The position numbers and the translations under genes are program-made. This document shows positions 15,954 through 24,180 of a DNA stretch of 64,000 nt, piece by piece. Each line of letters starts with the position of its first letter. The first letter of the stretch is position 1. Under the pieces are notes generated by a model that worked only from the letters and a program-made list of their open reading frames with translations, did no database searches and had not been told where the DNA came from. Source of the DNA: Amycolatopsis arida (GTDB lineage Bacteria; Actinomycetota; Actinomycetes; Mycobacteriales; Pseudonocardiaceae); assembly GCF_900115565.1 (NCBI RefSeq), contig NZ_FOWW01000003.1, positions 372,001-436,000 of the forward strand, in the 5' to 3' direction.

Positions 15954-16388
15954 TCAGCCGGCCATGCCGTAGACGCGCTCGACGCGCAGGCGGAGCACCA
16001 GCCGCTGCTCCCGCACCATCGCGGCGCGGTAGTCGGCCCAGTCCGGGTGCTCGCCCTGCAACGTCCGGTACAGCTCGACGAGTTCCTCGACCACGGCGTC
16101 GTCCGGCGCGGTGGCCACCGGGGTCAGCTCGGCCGTGCCCTCGGCGACCGCGTACGACCAGCCGCCGTTGCCGCTGACGTGCAGGCTGGCCCGCGGGTCG
16201 CGGCGCAGGTTCCGGGTCTTGGCCCTGGTGTCGGTGATCGACACCCGGATGACGCCGGCGTCCCGGTCGTAGGCGTGCACCACGTTGGAGAGCTGGGGGC
16301 GGCCGTCCCGCCGGATGGTCGCCAGCACCCCGATCATGCTGCCGGCCACTAGGTCGTACAGAGCTTGCTCCGACTGGTGCGCTGCCAT
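15954..16388 (-). CDS. PPOX-class F420/flavin-dependent reductase
   Basis: A 144-residue split-barrel protein. IGVLATIRRDGRPQLSNVVHAY is the canonical cofactor-binding N-terminus of the actinobacterial PPOX class, followed by TRAKTRNLRRDPRASLHV and a C-terminal LRLRVERVYGM. Members use F420 or flavin in unknown redox reactions. Start ATG 16388 follows AGGAGG and fits the family length, excluding the longer upstream frame. It is divergent from an alpha/beta hydrolase gene. Confidence 0.88.
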   Translation of the reverse strand: MAAHQSEQALYDLVAGSMIGVLATIRRDGRPQLSNVVHAYDRDAGVIRVSITDTRAKTRNLRRDPRASLHVSGNGGWSYAVAEGTAELTPVATAPDDAVVEELVELYRTLQGEHPDWADYRAAMVREQRLVLRLRVERVYGMAG

Positions 16389-16467
16389 CACTCGACCTCC
16401 TCGTCGCGGCGTCGTCCGCTGCAACGAAGCAGATCGATCGACCATTCCCGTGTGACAGAATCCGCCG

Positions 16468-17142
16468 GTGCCCACGCTCGTCCTCGTCCACAGCCCGCTG
16501 GTGGGGCCGTTGATCTGGCAGCAGGTGGCGGAGCGGTTGCGGCGCCGCAGCCACCAGGTGGTGGTGCCGAGCCTGCTCGACGCACCGGCGACGCACCGGG
16601 GGCTGGCCAGCGCGGCCGCCGCGGACGTCACGGGGCCCGCCGTGCTGGTCGGGCACAGTGGGGCGGGCGCGCTGCTGCCCGCCGTCGCGCAGGTGGTGGG
16701 GGACGTCCCGGCAATGGTCTTCGTGGACGCCCTGCTGCCCCACCCGGGGGTGAGCTGGTTCGACACCGCGCCGGCCGAGCTGCGGGAGCGGCTGCTCGAG
16801 CTGACCGAAGGGGCGCGGCTGCCGCCGTGGAACGAGTGGCTGCCGCGGGGGACGCTGGAGCGGCTGCTGCCCGACCCGGCGCTGCGGGAACGGTTCGTCG
16901 CCGAGTTGCCCAGGATGCCGTTGACCTACTTCGAGGAGCCCGCCCCCGCGGTGGCCGAGCCGCTCCAGCGCAGGCACGGGTACCTGTTGCTCAGCGAGCC
17001 GTACGCGCAGACGGCCGAGCAGGCGGCGCGGCGGGGCTGGCTGGTGCGCCGGGAGGTCACCGACCATCTCGCGCCGCTCACCCGGCCGGATCTCGTGGCC
17101 GACCGGCTGGAGGACATGGTCCGGCAACTCCTCGCCGGCTGA
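16468..17142 (+). CDS. Alpha/beta hydrolase
   Basis: A 224-residue cytoplasmic alpha/beta hydrolase without a signal peptide. VLVHSPLVGPLIWQQVAERL is the oxyanion strand region, GHSGAG puts the nucleophile at Ser64, VFVDALLPHPG the next strand, and TDHLAPLTRP the likely catalytic His near the end. GTG start. Substrate unknown. It is divergent from the PPOX gene and followed by a cluster of DnaA-type boxes. Confidence 0.85.
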   Translation: MPTLVLVHSPLVGPLIWQQVAERLRRRSHQVVVPSLLDAPATHRGLASAAAADVTGPAVLVGHSGAGALLPAVAQVVGDVPAMVFVDALLPHPGVSWFDTAPAELRERLLELTEGARLPPWNEWLPRGTLERLLPDPALRERFVAELPRMPLTYFEEPAPAVAEPLQRRHGYLLLSEPYAQTAEQAARRGWLVRREVTDHLAPLTRPDLVADRLEDMVRQLLAG

Positions 17143-17164
17143 ACGAGTCATACCGTCCCCAGAG

Positions 17165-17205
17165 TTGTCCACAGGAGGCTGTGGACAACAGCAGGGTTAT
17201 CCACA
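17165..17205. other. Cluster of three DnaA-box sequences
   Basis: TTGTCCACA (17165-17173), its inverted copy TGTGGACAA (17180-17188) and TTATCCACA (17197-17205) within 41 bp. All three are perfect matches to DnaA nonamers used in actinobacteria or E. coli. There is no dnaA, dnaN or AT-rich DNA here, so this is not oriC; a DnaA-titrating or transcription-modulating site is possible. Confidence 0.6.
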
Positions 17206-17232
17206 GCTTGTGGGTCACCGCGTCTCGTCCTC

Positions 17233-17315
17233 TTGGCCACACTCCTCCCGCCTCCGCCCATGGCCACACTCCTCCCGCCTCCGCTCCTCCCTCGCTGGCG
17301 CTCGGTCGATGCTCG
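17233..17315 (+). repeat. Copies of the 59-bp dispersed repeat
   Basis: A partial copy (GGCCACACTCCTCCCGCC and on, 17235-17257) is followed by a near-full copy (about 17259-17315) ending CGGTCGATGCTCG. The near-full copy is closely related to the sequence inserted inside the dienelactone hydrolase gene at 47767-47825. Confidence 0.7.
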
Positions 17316-17411
17316 ACAGTCGTCGTGCGGCCGTACGGGGGCCGGGTGACAGTGGAGCGGGGCCGGGCGCTTGGATGGGACCCGGACGGGGGTGAAAGGA
17401 CGACGGATCGC

Positions 17412-17822
17412 ATGACCCCAGTCAGGATCGTGCACCATCTGGCGCTGACCGTGACCGACGTCGACCGCAGCGTCCCCTGGTACGTGCGGGTGCTGGAGCT
17501 CGAGGAGTTCACCCGCCGCGAGGACGAGGAGACCGGGATCCGCAAGGTGTTCCTGCGGGCCCCCGGCGGCTTCACGCTGGTGCTGGTGCAGCACCCGGAC
17601 ACCGAGCGGCCGGGGTTCGACGAGCGGCACACCGGACTCGACCACGTGGCGTTCAAGGTCGAGTCGCCCGCCGAGCTGCGGCAGTGGGAGCAACGGCTGG
17701 CCGACTACGGGGTGACGTTCACCCCGGCGAAGCCCTCCCGCAGCATGCCCGGCTCGAAGGTCGTCGTGTTCCGCGACCCCGACGGCATCCAGCTCGAGGT
17801 GTGGGCCGACGCGGCCAGCTGA
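17412..17822 (+). CDS. VOC-family (glyoxalase-like) metalloprotein
   Basis: A 136-residue vicinal oxygen chelate protein with two beta-alpha-beta-beta-beta modules. The first opens IVHHLALTVTDVDRSVPWYV, the second HTGLDHVAFKVESPAELRQW and ends DPDGIQLEVW. The histidines in VHHLAL and LDHVAF and the glutamate in LEVW match the metal-ligand pattern of glyoxalase I and dioxygenase relatives. Substrate unknown. The ATG follows GAAAGGACG. It is convergent with the DedA gene. Confidence 0.88.
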   Translation: MTPVRIVHHLALTVTDVDRSVPWYVRVLELEEFTRREDEETGIRKVFLRAPGGFTLVLVQHPDTERPGFDERHTGLDHVAFKVESPAELRQWEQRLADYGVTFTPAKPSRSMPGSKVVVFRDPDGIQLEVWADAAS

Positions 17823-17838
17823 GCGGCGCTCCCGGCGG

Positions 17839-18537
17839 CTACGGGGCGGATGCCTCGGCGGGGCGGGCGAGCACGTCCGCCGTGTCGTCCACCGGGCGGC
17901 GCATCTCCTGCCGGTAGCGCCACCAGCCGTAGGCCGTGCCGACCACGAAGAACACCACGCTGCCCCAGACCAGCCCGGTCTTCAGCCAGGGCAGCACGTC
18001 GAGCAGGCCGGCGCCGTAGTAGCCGAGCAGCACCAGCGTGGGCACCCACAGCAGCCCGCCGGCCGCGGTGGCGAGCATGAACCGGCGCGGGTCCATCCGC
18101 GCCGCGCCGGCGATCAACGGCGCCAGCGTGCGCACCCAGGGGATCCACCGGGCCGCGACGATCGCCAGGAAGCCCTTGCGGTCGAGGAACGCCCTGGCCC
18201 GTTCCAGGTTCTGCCGGTTGAGCACCCGCCCGCCGCGCCGCGCGATGAACCGGGTGCCGGTGTGCCGGCCGATGTAGTAGCCGACCTGGTTGCCGACGAT
18301 CGCGACGACCAGCGCCGCCACCGACAGTCCCCAGGCGTGGCCGTCCGCACCGTGTTGGGCGAGCACCACGCCGGCGCCGAACAGCAGCGAGTCGCCGGGC
18401 AGGAACAGGCCGACGATCAGCGCGCACTCGACGAACACGAAGCTCAGCACGATGACCCACACCAGCAGCGGGCCGGCCGTCTCCAGCCAGCCCAGCCCGA
18501 GCCCCGCCGTCGCGGCGGTGGCGTGCGTCGCAGTCAC
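17839..18537 (-). CDS. DedA-family membrane protein
   Basis: A 232-residue polytopic membrane protein of the DedA/VTT (SNARE-associated) family. It has the FVECALIVGLFLPGDSLLFGAG re-entrant motif near residue 35 and the family signature ARWIPWVRTLAPLIAGAARM near 130, followed by two terminal helices. Family members (UptA) flip undecaprenyl-phosphate and support envelope homeostasis. Single gene, convergent with the VOC gene. See the DUF368 entry for the functional parallel. Confidence 0.92.
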   Translation of the reverse strand: MTATHATAATAGLGLGWLETAGPLLVWVIVLSFVFVECALIVGLFLPGDSLLFGAGVVLAQHGADGHAWGLSVAALVVAIVGNQVGYYIGRHTGTRFIARRGGRVLNRQNLERARAFLDRKGFLAIVAARWIPWVRTLAPLIAGAARMDPRRFMLATAAGGLLWVPTLVLLGYYGAGLLDVLPWLKTGLVWGSVVFFVVGTAYGWWRYRQEMRRPVDDTADVLARPAEASAP

Positions 18538-18618
18538 GACCGCGAGCCTACGTCGCCCGAACGGGCGCTGTCCGCCCGGTGGCGAATCTGGTTCGGATAC
18601 CCACCGTTGCCGGCCGGG

Positions 18619-19077
18619 TCAGCCGACGCAGAACTCGGTGCCCTCCGGGTCTCGCAGCACCACGCAATAGTAGTCGCGGCCCGGCTCGTCCATGGTCCGC
18701 AGGACGGTGGCGCCGGCCGCGGTCAGCCGCTCCACCGCCGTGTCGACCCGCCGGGTGCGCTCGGCCAGAGGGACGTCGCGGCCGCCACCCATTTTCAGGT
18801 CCAAGTGCATTCGGTTCTTCGTCACCTTGGGCTCCGGCACCTGCTGGAACCAGATCCGCGGCCACCGGCCGGTCGGGTCGACGAGTGACTCCGGCGCCTC
18901 CCCGGTGCCCGGTGGTAGCTCCTCCGGCGGCACCCCCACGGCCTGCCAGTACGCCCGCCACGTGGCGAACCCGCTCGGCGGGGGCTCGGGCACATACCCC
19001 AGTTCCCGTAGCGCCTCGGCCCAGAAGGCCACCATCCGTCCGGGGTCGGCGCAGTCGACCGTCAGCTGCAGCTCCAC
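18619..19077 (-). CDS. VOC-family protein
   Basis: A 152-residue glyoxalase-like protein. It opens VELQLTVDCADPGRMVAFWAEAL and ends with a second half carrying RMHLDLKMGG and CVVLRDPEGTEFCV. The middle WRIWFQ-type strand (PRIWFQQVPEPKVTKN) is typical of the actinobacterial subfamily often found as stand-alone genes. GTG start at 19077 fits the domain start. It lies just downstream of the YceI gene (35-bp gap) and may be read through from that operon. Confidence 0.82.
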   Translation of the reverse strand: MELQLTVDCADPGRMVAFWAEALRELGYVPEPPPSGFATWRAYWQAVGVPPEELPPGTGEAPESLVDPTGRWPRIWFQQVPEPKVTKNRMHLDLKMGGGRDVPLAERTRRVDTAVERLTAAGATVLRTMDEPGRDYYCVVLRDPEGTEFCVG

Positions 19078-19112
19078 ACCGCGAGGATGGCAGGGAGCAC
19101 CGACGAAAACCG

Positions 19113-19955
19113 CTAGCCGGGCGGCTCCGGGAGGTGCTCGCCCCGCACCGCCTGGATGTCCAGCTCCACCCGCACGGTGGTGCCGACCGCCGCGACGCCG
19201 GCGCGCACCATCGCGTTGTAGTTGATCGCGAAGTCCTGCCGGTGCAGCAGCGTCTCGGCGGAGAAGGCGGCGCGGACCCCGCCCCACGGGTCCGGTCCGA
19301 CGCCGCCGTAGCGCAGGTCCAGCTCCACGTGCCGCCGCTGCCCGTGCAGGGTCAGCTCCCCGCTCAGCGTCCAGGTGTCGGTGCCCTCCCGGCGCAGCCC
19401 GGTGCTGGCGAACTCGATCCACGGGTACGCCGCGACGTCCAGGAAGTCCGACGAGCGCAGGTGGTCGTCGCGCATCGCGACGCCGGTGTCGATCGTGGCG
19501 GCCTCGATGGTCGCGAGCACCGACGACCGCTCCGGCGGCCGGGCCACCTCGATCCGGCCGGACACACCGGTGAACCGGGCCTTGATGCTCGAGATGCCGA
19601 GGTGGCGGGCGGTGGTCACCACCGAGGAGTGCGCGGGGTCGATCACCCACGGCCCCGCCGGCGGGAGGGGGAGGGCGCCCGCGGCCGGTTCGAGGACCAC
19701 ATCGCCGAGCGAGCCGCCGCCGTCGGCGCGGATCAGCGCGGTGCGGGCGACCGGCAGGTAGCCGGGCGCGGTCACCACCGCGGTGTAGGCACCCGGCGGC
19801 AGTGACGTACCGGGCTGGCCGGCGACCACGCCCGCGGCGTCGGCCGGCACCCTGGCGACCTGCTTCCCGGCCGGGTCGGTCACCGTCAACACGGCGTGCC
19901 CGACCGGGAAGCCGTCGGTGGAGCGGATCCGGCCGCCCAGTCCCTCCTCGCTCAC
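19113..19955 (-). CDS. YceI-domain protein with N-terminal carboxypeptidase-regulatory-like domain
   Basis: A 280-residue protein. Residues 8-92 form one beta-sandwich repeat (GRIRSTDGFPVGHAVLTVTD ... PPGAYTAVVTAPGYLPVART). Residues 102-275 form a YceI lipocalin-like domain (WVIDPAHSSVVTTARHLGIS, RDDHLRSSDFLDVAAYP, GELTLHGQRR), a fold that binds isoprenoid chains in other bacteria. No signal peptide is visible, which is odd for YceI. GTG start overlaps the MFS stop by GTGA. It is third in a marR-MFS-yceI operon, and its N-terminal domain is the same type as the three on the transporter. Confidence 0.85.
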   Translation of the reverse strand: MSEEGLGGRIRSTDGFPVGHAVLTVTDPAGKQVARVPADAAGVVAGQPGTSLPPGAYTAVVTAPGYLPVARTALIRADGGGSLGDVVLEPAAGALPLPPAGPWVIDPAHSSVVTTARHLGISSIKARFTGVSGRIEVARPPERSSVLATIEAATIDTGVAMRDDHLRSSDFLDVAAYPWIEFASTGLRREGTDTWTLSGELTLHGQRRHVELDLRYGGVGPDPWGGVRAAFSAETLLHRQDFAINYNAMVRAGVAAVGTTVRVELDIQAVRGEHLPEPPG

Positions 19956-22483
19956 GCCCGCGGACCTCCGATGCCGAGCTCGTCCAGTGCCTGGTCGTAC
20001 CCGAGGCGGACGTCGTGCGCCACCTCGCCGGCGGCCAGCTCCACGCGGCTCGTCGCCGGCGGATAACCGCTGGCCACCACGGTGTACGCGCCCTCGGGCA
20101 GGTCGTCGACCTGGTACCGGCCGGACTCGTCAGTGGTGGTCACCGCGGCCACGGTGCCGCCGGCGTCGAGCACGGTGACCCTGGCGTCGGGCACCACCCG
20201 GTCGCCGGTGCGGGCGACCCCGGTGAGCCGCACCGCGCCGGTGAGCTCCAGGTCGTGCCGGAGCACCGCGCCGTCGGCCAGGGTGAGCGGCACGGCCACC
20301 GGCCGCAGCGCGGTACCGCTGGCCACCAGGGTGTAGCCGCCCGCGTTGACACCGGAGAAGGTGTACCGGCCGGACGGGTCGGTGACCTGGGCCGAGGTCA
20401 CCTCGCCGCGCTCGTCGGTGAGGGTGACGGTGACGTCGGCCAACGGCTCACCGGAGCCGGCCTTGCGGACCGTGCCCGTCACCTCGCCCGAGCCGGTGAG
20501 CGTGAGGTCCACCGTGGCCGGCTGGCCGGCGATGGTGACGCTGGACGCCTCCGGCTGGTGCCCGGCGGCGGCCACGATCAGCACGTAACCGCCGGAGCCG
20601 GGGGCGGTGAGCCGGTACGTGCCGTCGGCCCGCCCGAAGCCGCGGCCGACCTGCCGGCCGTGCTGGTCGATGAGGGTCAGCGCGGCGCGGGGCACCGGGG
20701 CGCCGTCCTGCCGACGGACGTGGCCGGTGATCGGGGTGCCGGTGGCGGGCTGGTGGTCGCCGTGCCCGTTCGCCGAGGGGCGGTCACCGTTGCCGGAAGG
20801 GGCCCAGTGCCGCCCGGTCCCGACCCCGTCGGTGTTCTCGGTCCCGGCCGTCCCGTCCTCGTCGAGCAGTGCCTCGGCACCCTCGACCGGGGCGGCCGGG
20901 CCGGTGGCGGCCAGCGGGATCTCCCGCATGAACCACAGCACCACGAACGCCAGTGCCGCGACCCCGGCGCCGATGTAGAACACCGTGGTCACCGACTCGG
21001 TGAAGCCGATGAGGAACGGCTTGGCGACCTCGGTGGGCAGGTCGTTGAGGAACGACGAGTCCTGCATGATGTCGCCGCTGGCGTTCATCGCGCCGGCCGG
21101 GAGGCCCGCGTCGGCGAAGGCGCGCCCGATGTTGCCGGTGAGCGTGCTGAACAGGATCGACAGGAACACCGCCGTGCCGATCGTGCCGCCGATCTGCCGG
21201 AAGAACGTGGCCGACGCCGTGGACACGCCCATGTCGCGGCGCGGGCCGGCGTTCTGCACGGCGATGATCAGGGTCTGCATGCAGCCGCCGAGGCCGAGGC
21301 CGATCACCAGCATGAACAGCAGCGGCTGCCAGATCGGGCTGTTCCACTCGACCTGCGCGAACAACAGCATGCCGACGGTCATCAGCGCGGTGCCGACCAG
21401 CGGGAAGACCTTGTAGCGGCCGGTGCGGCCGGTGACCTGCCCGGAGATCACCGAGGCGGACATGATGCCGACCATGAGCGGCAGCATCAGCAGGCCGGAC
21501 TCGGTGGGGGTGTAGCCCTGGACGATCTGCAGGTACTGCGGGATCAGCATGATCGTGCCGAACATCGCGACACCGACGATGACACCGCCGAGGATGGCGA
21601 AGCTGAACGTGGAGTTGCGGAACAACCGCAGCGGGATCAGCGCCGCGTCCCGCATGCGGGCCTCGATGGCGAGGAACAGCACCAGGCCGACCGCGCCGAT
21701 GCCGTAGCAGATCAGCGCGCGGTCGGAGCCCCAGCCCCACTCGCGGCCCTGCTCGGCGATGAGCAGCAGCGGCACCAGGCAGATGACCAGGGCGAGTCCG
21801 CCCCACCAGTCGATGCGGTGGTCGTGGCGTTCGTGCGGGACGTTGAGCACCTTGGCGACGACGAACAGGGCGATCGCGCCGAGCGGGACGTTCACCAGGA
21901 ACACCCAGCGCCAGCCCTCGACGGTGAGGAAGGAGTCCATGCCGGCGAAGAAGCCGCCGAGCACCGGGCCGAGCACCGTGGACGTGCCGAACACGGCGAG
22001 GAAGAAGCCCTGGTAGCGGGCGCGTTCCCGGGGCGGGACGATGTCGCCGAGGATGGTCAGCGCGAGTGACATCAGCCCGCCGGCGCCGAGGCCCTGGATC
22101 GCCCGGAAGGCGGCCAGCTGGTACATCGACTGGGCGAAGGAGGCGGCCACCGAGCCGAGCACGAAGATCGTGATGGCGGCGAGATAGAACGGCTTGCGCC
22201 CGTAGATGTCGGAGAGCTTGCCGTAGATCGGCGTGGCGATCGTGGCGGTGATCAGGTAGGCGGTGGTGATCCACGCCTGCAGGCTCAGGCCGTTGAGGTC
22301 GTCGGCGATGGTGCGGATGGCGGTGCCGACGATGGTCTGGTCGAGCGCGGCGAGGAACATGCCCGTCATCAGCCCGATCAGGATGACGACGATCTGCCGG
22401 TGGGTGAGGTTCGGTGCCGCGACGTCCGCGGGCCGGGGCGCCGGCGGGCTGCCGGCGACCGATGTGGTGGTGGTGCTGCTCAC
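19952..22483 (-). CDS. DHA2 MFS exporter fused to three carboxypeptidase-regulatory-like domains
   Basis: An 843-residue protein. Residues 1-525 are a complete 14-helix EmrB/QacA-type exporter (ALDQTIVGTA at 46-55, YGKLSDIYGRKPFY near 87-100, LGPVLGGFFAG at 171-181). A 58-residue acidic linker follows, then three beta-sandwich repeats at about 584-663, 667-747 and 750-828, each with a GxVxxxDGxPVPxAxVTL-like start and a GxYxLxxPxGxYxLxVxAxG-like end. Usual DHA2 length is about 500 residues. With 14 helices the C-terminus should be cytoplasmic, unusual for such domains. GTG start overlaps the MarR stop. Confidence 0.88.
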   Translation of the reverse strand: MSSTTTTSVAGSPPAPRPADVAAPNLTHRQIVVILIGLMTGMFLAALDQTIVGTAIRTIADDLNGLSLQAWITTAYLITATIATPIYGKLSDIYGRKPFYLAAITIFVLGSVAASFAQSMYQLAAFRAIQGLGAGGLMSLALTILGDIVPPRERARYQGFFLAVFGTSTVLGPVLGGFFAGMDSFLTVEGWRWVFLVNVPLGAIALFVVAKVLNVPHERHDHRIDWWGGLALVICLVPLLLIAEQGREWGWGSDRALICYGIGAVGLVLFLAIEARMRDAALIPLRLFRNSTFSFAILGGVIVGVAMFGTIMLIPQYLQIVQGYTPTESGLLMLPLMVGIMSASVISGQVTGRTGRYKVFPLVGTALMTVGMLLFAQVEWNSPIWQPLLFMLVIGLGLGGCMQTLIIAVQNAGPRRDMGVSTASATFFRQIGGTIGTAVFLSILFSTLTGNIGRAFADAGLPAGAMNASGDIMQDSSFLNDLPTEVAKPFLIGFTESVTTVFYIGAGVAALAFVVLWFMREIPLAATGPAAPVEGAEALLDEDGTAGTENTDGVGTGRHWAPSGNGDRPSANGHGDHQPATGTPITGHVRRQDGAPVPRAALTLIDQHGRQVGRGFGRADGTYRLTAPGSGGYVLIVAAAGHQPEASSVTIAGQPATVDLTLTGSGEVTGTVRKAGSGEPLADVTVTLTDERGEVTSAQVTDPSGRYTFSGVNAGGYTLVASGTALRPVAVPLTLADGAVLRHDLELTGAVRLTGVARTGDRVVPDARVTVLDAGGTVAAVTTTDESGRYQVDDLPEGAYTVVASGYPPATSRVELAAGEVAHDVRLGYDQALDELGIGGPRA

Positions 22484-23013
22484 GCTTGGTGGTCCCCCTT
22501 GCAGTGCTGGTTGGTGCCCGGCGCGGCCAGCTCGGGGCTGCGCGCCTCGATGCCGGAGTTGAACCGGTCGATCAGGACGGTGAGGGTTCGGCGGTCGGCG
22601 TCCGGCCAGTCGGCGAGGAGGGTGGCCAACCAGCGGTTGCGGAGCTGGCGGTTCTCCTCGAAGACGCGGATCCCCTCCGGGGTGGGGGCGAGCAGGCTGG
22701 CCCTGCCGTCCTCCGGGTCGGCGTGGCGCTCGACCAGGCCGTGCTGGACGAGGGCGCTGCTCTGCCGGCTGATCGTGGAGATGTCGGAGTGCAGGGTCTC
22801 GGCGAGCTGGCCGGTGCGCTGGGGGCCTTCGTGGATCAGGGTGAAGAGGATCGCGAAGGCCGCGCGCTCGAGGCCGTCCGGGCCGCGCTTGGCCACCTGG
22901 GCCTTGGCCTTGGTCATCAGCCGCATGAGGCGGACGAGCTGGTGACCGAGCTCGTCGGCGGTGGCCAGCTCGGCCTCGGTGAAGTGGGCGAGACCCGTGG
23001 TGGCAGGAGTCAT
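22480..23013 (-). CDS. MarR-family regulator of the MFS-YceI operon
   Basis: A 177-residue winged-helix regulator. The DNA-binding core is AFAILFTLIHEGPQRTGQLAETLHSDISTISRQSSALVQHGLVER, with wing residues in ADPEDGRASLLAPTPEG. ATG 23013 is chosen because the upstream in-frame extension is not MarR-like. It is first in a three-gene operon with 4-base overlaps. An inverted repeat at 23044-23086 lies just upstream, so autoregulation together with the exporter is likely. The inducer is probably a toxic compound exported by the pump. Confidence 0.92.
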   Translation of the reverse strand: MTPATTGLAHFTEAELATADELGHQLVRLMRLMTKAKAQVAKRGPDGLERAAFAILFTLIHEGPQRTGQLAETLHSDISTISRQSSALVQHGLVERHADPEDGRASLLAPTPEGIRVFEENRQLRNRWLATLLADWPDADRRTLTVLIDRFNSGIEARSPELAAPGTNQHCKGDHQA

Positions 23014-23043
23014 GGTGGCGCTTTCGGTGGGTTCGGAGCTTTG

Positions 23044-23086
23044 GGTAGGCAATGTCTTAATTGACGGGTACAACTAGTTGCCTACC
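23044..23086. promoter_or_regulatory. MarR operator region
   Basis: A perfect 9-bp inverted repeat GGTAGGCAA (23044-23052) / TTGCCTACC (23078-23086). A CAACTAGTTG palindrome (23071-23080) overlaps its right arm. It lies 31 bp upstream of the marR ATG. Confidence 0.65.
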
Positions 23087-24178
23087 GCAAGGATGCGCCG
23101 AGATGGTTGGTTGCGCAAGCGAAATATCTCGGTGTGTGGGCGAGGCCACCTCGGCTCGATCACCCGGGCCGGCTCGGCCCCCGCGCGCGTCGCCCGTCGC
23201 GATCACGGCCGCTCAACGGGATCCCGGGCGCAGCGGCCCCCGTTCTCACGCTTCGCCGGCAGTGGTCCCCGGGAGCCGTTCCACCGGCAGAGCCCAGCCG
23301 CTCAGTAGGGTGTCCGGGACCGTGCCACGCCACCCCACCCCGTTCGCCCGCTTCAGTGGCAGCAGCCCATCGAAGTCCCCGCCGGGAGCGCCGTCGCCGG
23401 AATCGGCAGGGAGCAGCTGCCAACGCCGCTCGACCGCGGTCCCTCGACAACGGTCCCTTTGACAACGGTCCCTGGCGCCGACCGAGGAGCCGAACCGAGC
23501 ACCACCAGCACGAACACCGCTGCCACGACGGCAACTCCGCGTCTCCGCCCAGAGCGAACGCCCCCGCTGACCGAACCGACCCCCCGCCGAGCCCACCCTC
23601 CCATCGGGGGGTGTGGCCCCTGGGTTCAGTTTATCGGCCGGTGGTGACGAGATCGGCGGGAAGCGCTTGCCGCGGGGGCGCTGTCCACATCGGGCGAGCC
23701 CTGTGGACGGCATGGAAGCGGCGGGAGTTCCCTGCTGGACGGCCTCGCGGCCCGGCTCTCACGTACCCCGGCCGTCACCTACCTCGGTGAACCTCGGGAC
23801 GCTCAGGGGAACTTCGGGCACCACGCCGCGGAGTCGCACGTCCCGACCGGCAGCGCCTCCCGCGCTACCGGCCCCCACCTACGGCTGGACCACCCGGCCC
23901 ACTGGCGCCTGACCCAGCCCTCCGGCCCCGTCGGCGGCAAGCCACACCGCCCACCGCTGCGCGACCCAGCCCCACCGACGGCCAAAGCACACGACGTACC
24001 GCCAACGCGACCCGGCCCTACCGAGCCCCGACGACAGCTGAACCGCGCGGCCACCGCCAGCCCGAACCAGCCCCACCGACCTCGCGGACGGCCAAGCCAC
24101 CCGACCCACCGCCAACGCGAGCCAGCCCTACCGACCCCAGCGACAGCTGAACCACACGGCCGGCAACCCGAGCCAGCC
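23087..24178. other. Gene-free region of 1.1 kb with repeats
   Basis: I find no convincing gene between the MarR operator and the SDR stop. Frames open on both strands because of GC content. One 83-codon minus-strand frame (23353-23604) has a membrane-like AVVAAVFVLVVLG but no ribosome-binding site and no recognised family. The region holds an 82-bp element with DnaA-like boxes (23627-23708) and a 110-bp tandem duplication (23969-24180). Confidence 0.6.
23627..23708 (+). repeat. 82-bp dispersed element with facing DnaA-like boxes, copy 1
   Basis: Gapless alignment to 34800-34881 (opposite strand): 55 of 82 positions identical by hand count. Conserved blocks are CAGT-TATCGG at one end, a central AAGCGCTT, TGTCCACATCG, and CTGTGGAC at the other end. 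Confidence 0.65.
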
Positions 24179-24180
24179 CT
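23969..24180 (+). repeat. Imperfect 110-bp tandem duplication
   Basis: Blocks such as ACCGCCAACGCGA (23998 and 24108) and GACAGCTGAACC (24033 and 24142) recur 109-110 bp apart, and a third fragment (AGCCAGCCCTACCG) runs into the stop codon of the downstream SDR gene. Confidence 0.75.

Noticed and set aside
17165-17205. Possible chromosomal or plasmid origin
   Set aside because: Only three DnaA boxes, no AT-rich unwinding region, and no dnaA, dnaN, gyrB, parA or rep gene nearby.
23246-23713. A 155-codon minus-strand frame before the MarR operon
   Set aside because: Low-complexity composition, overlaps another equally open frame, and contains the repeat element; not convincing as a gene.
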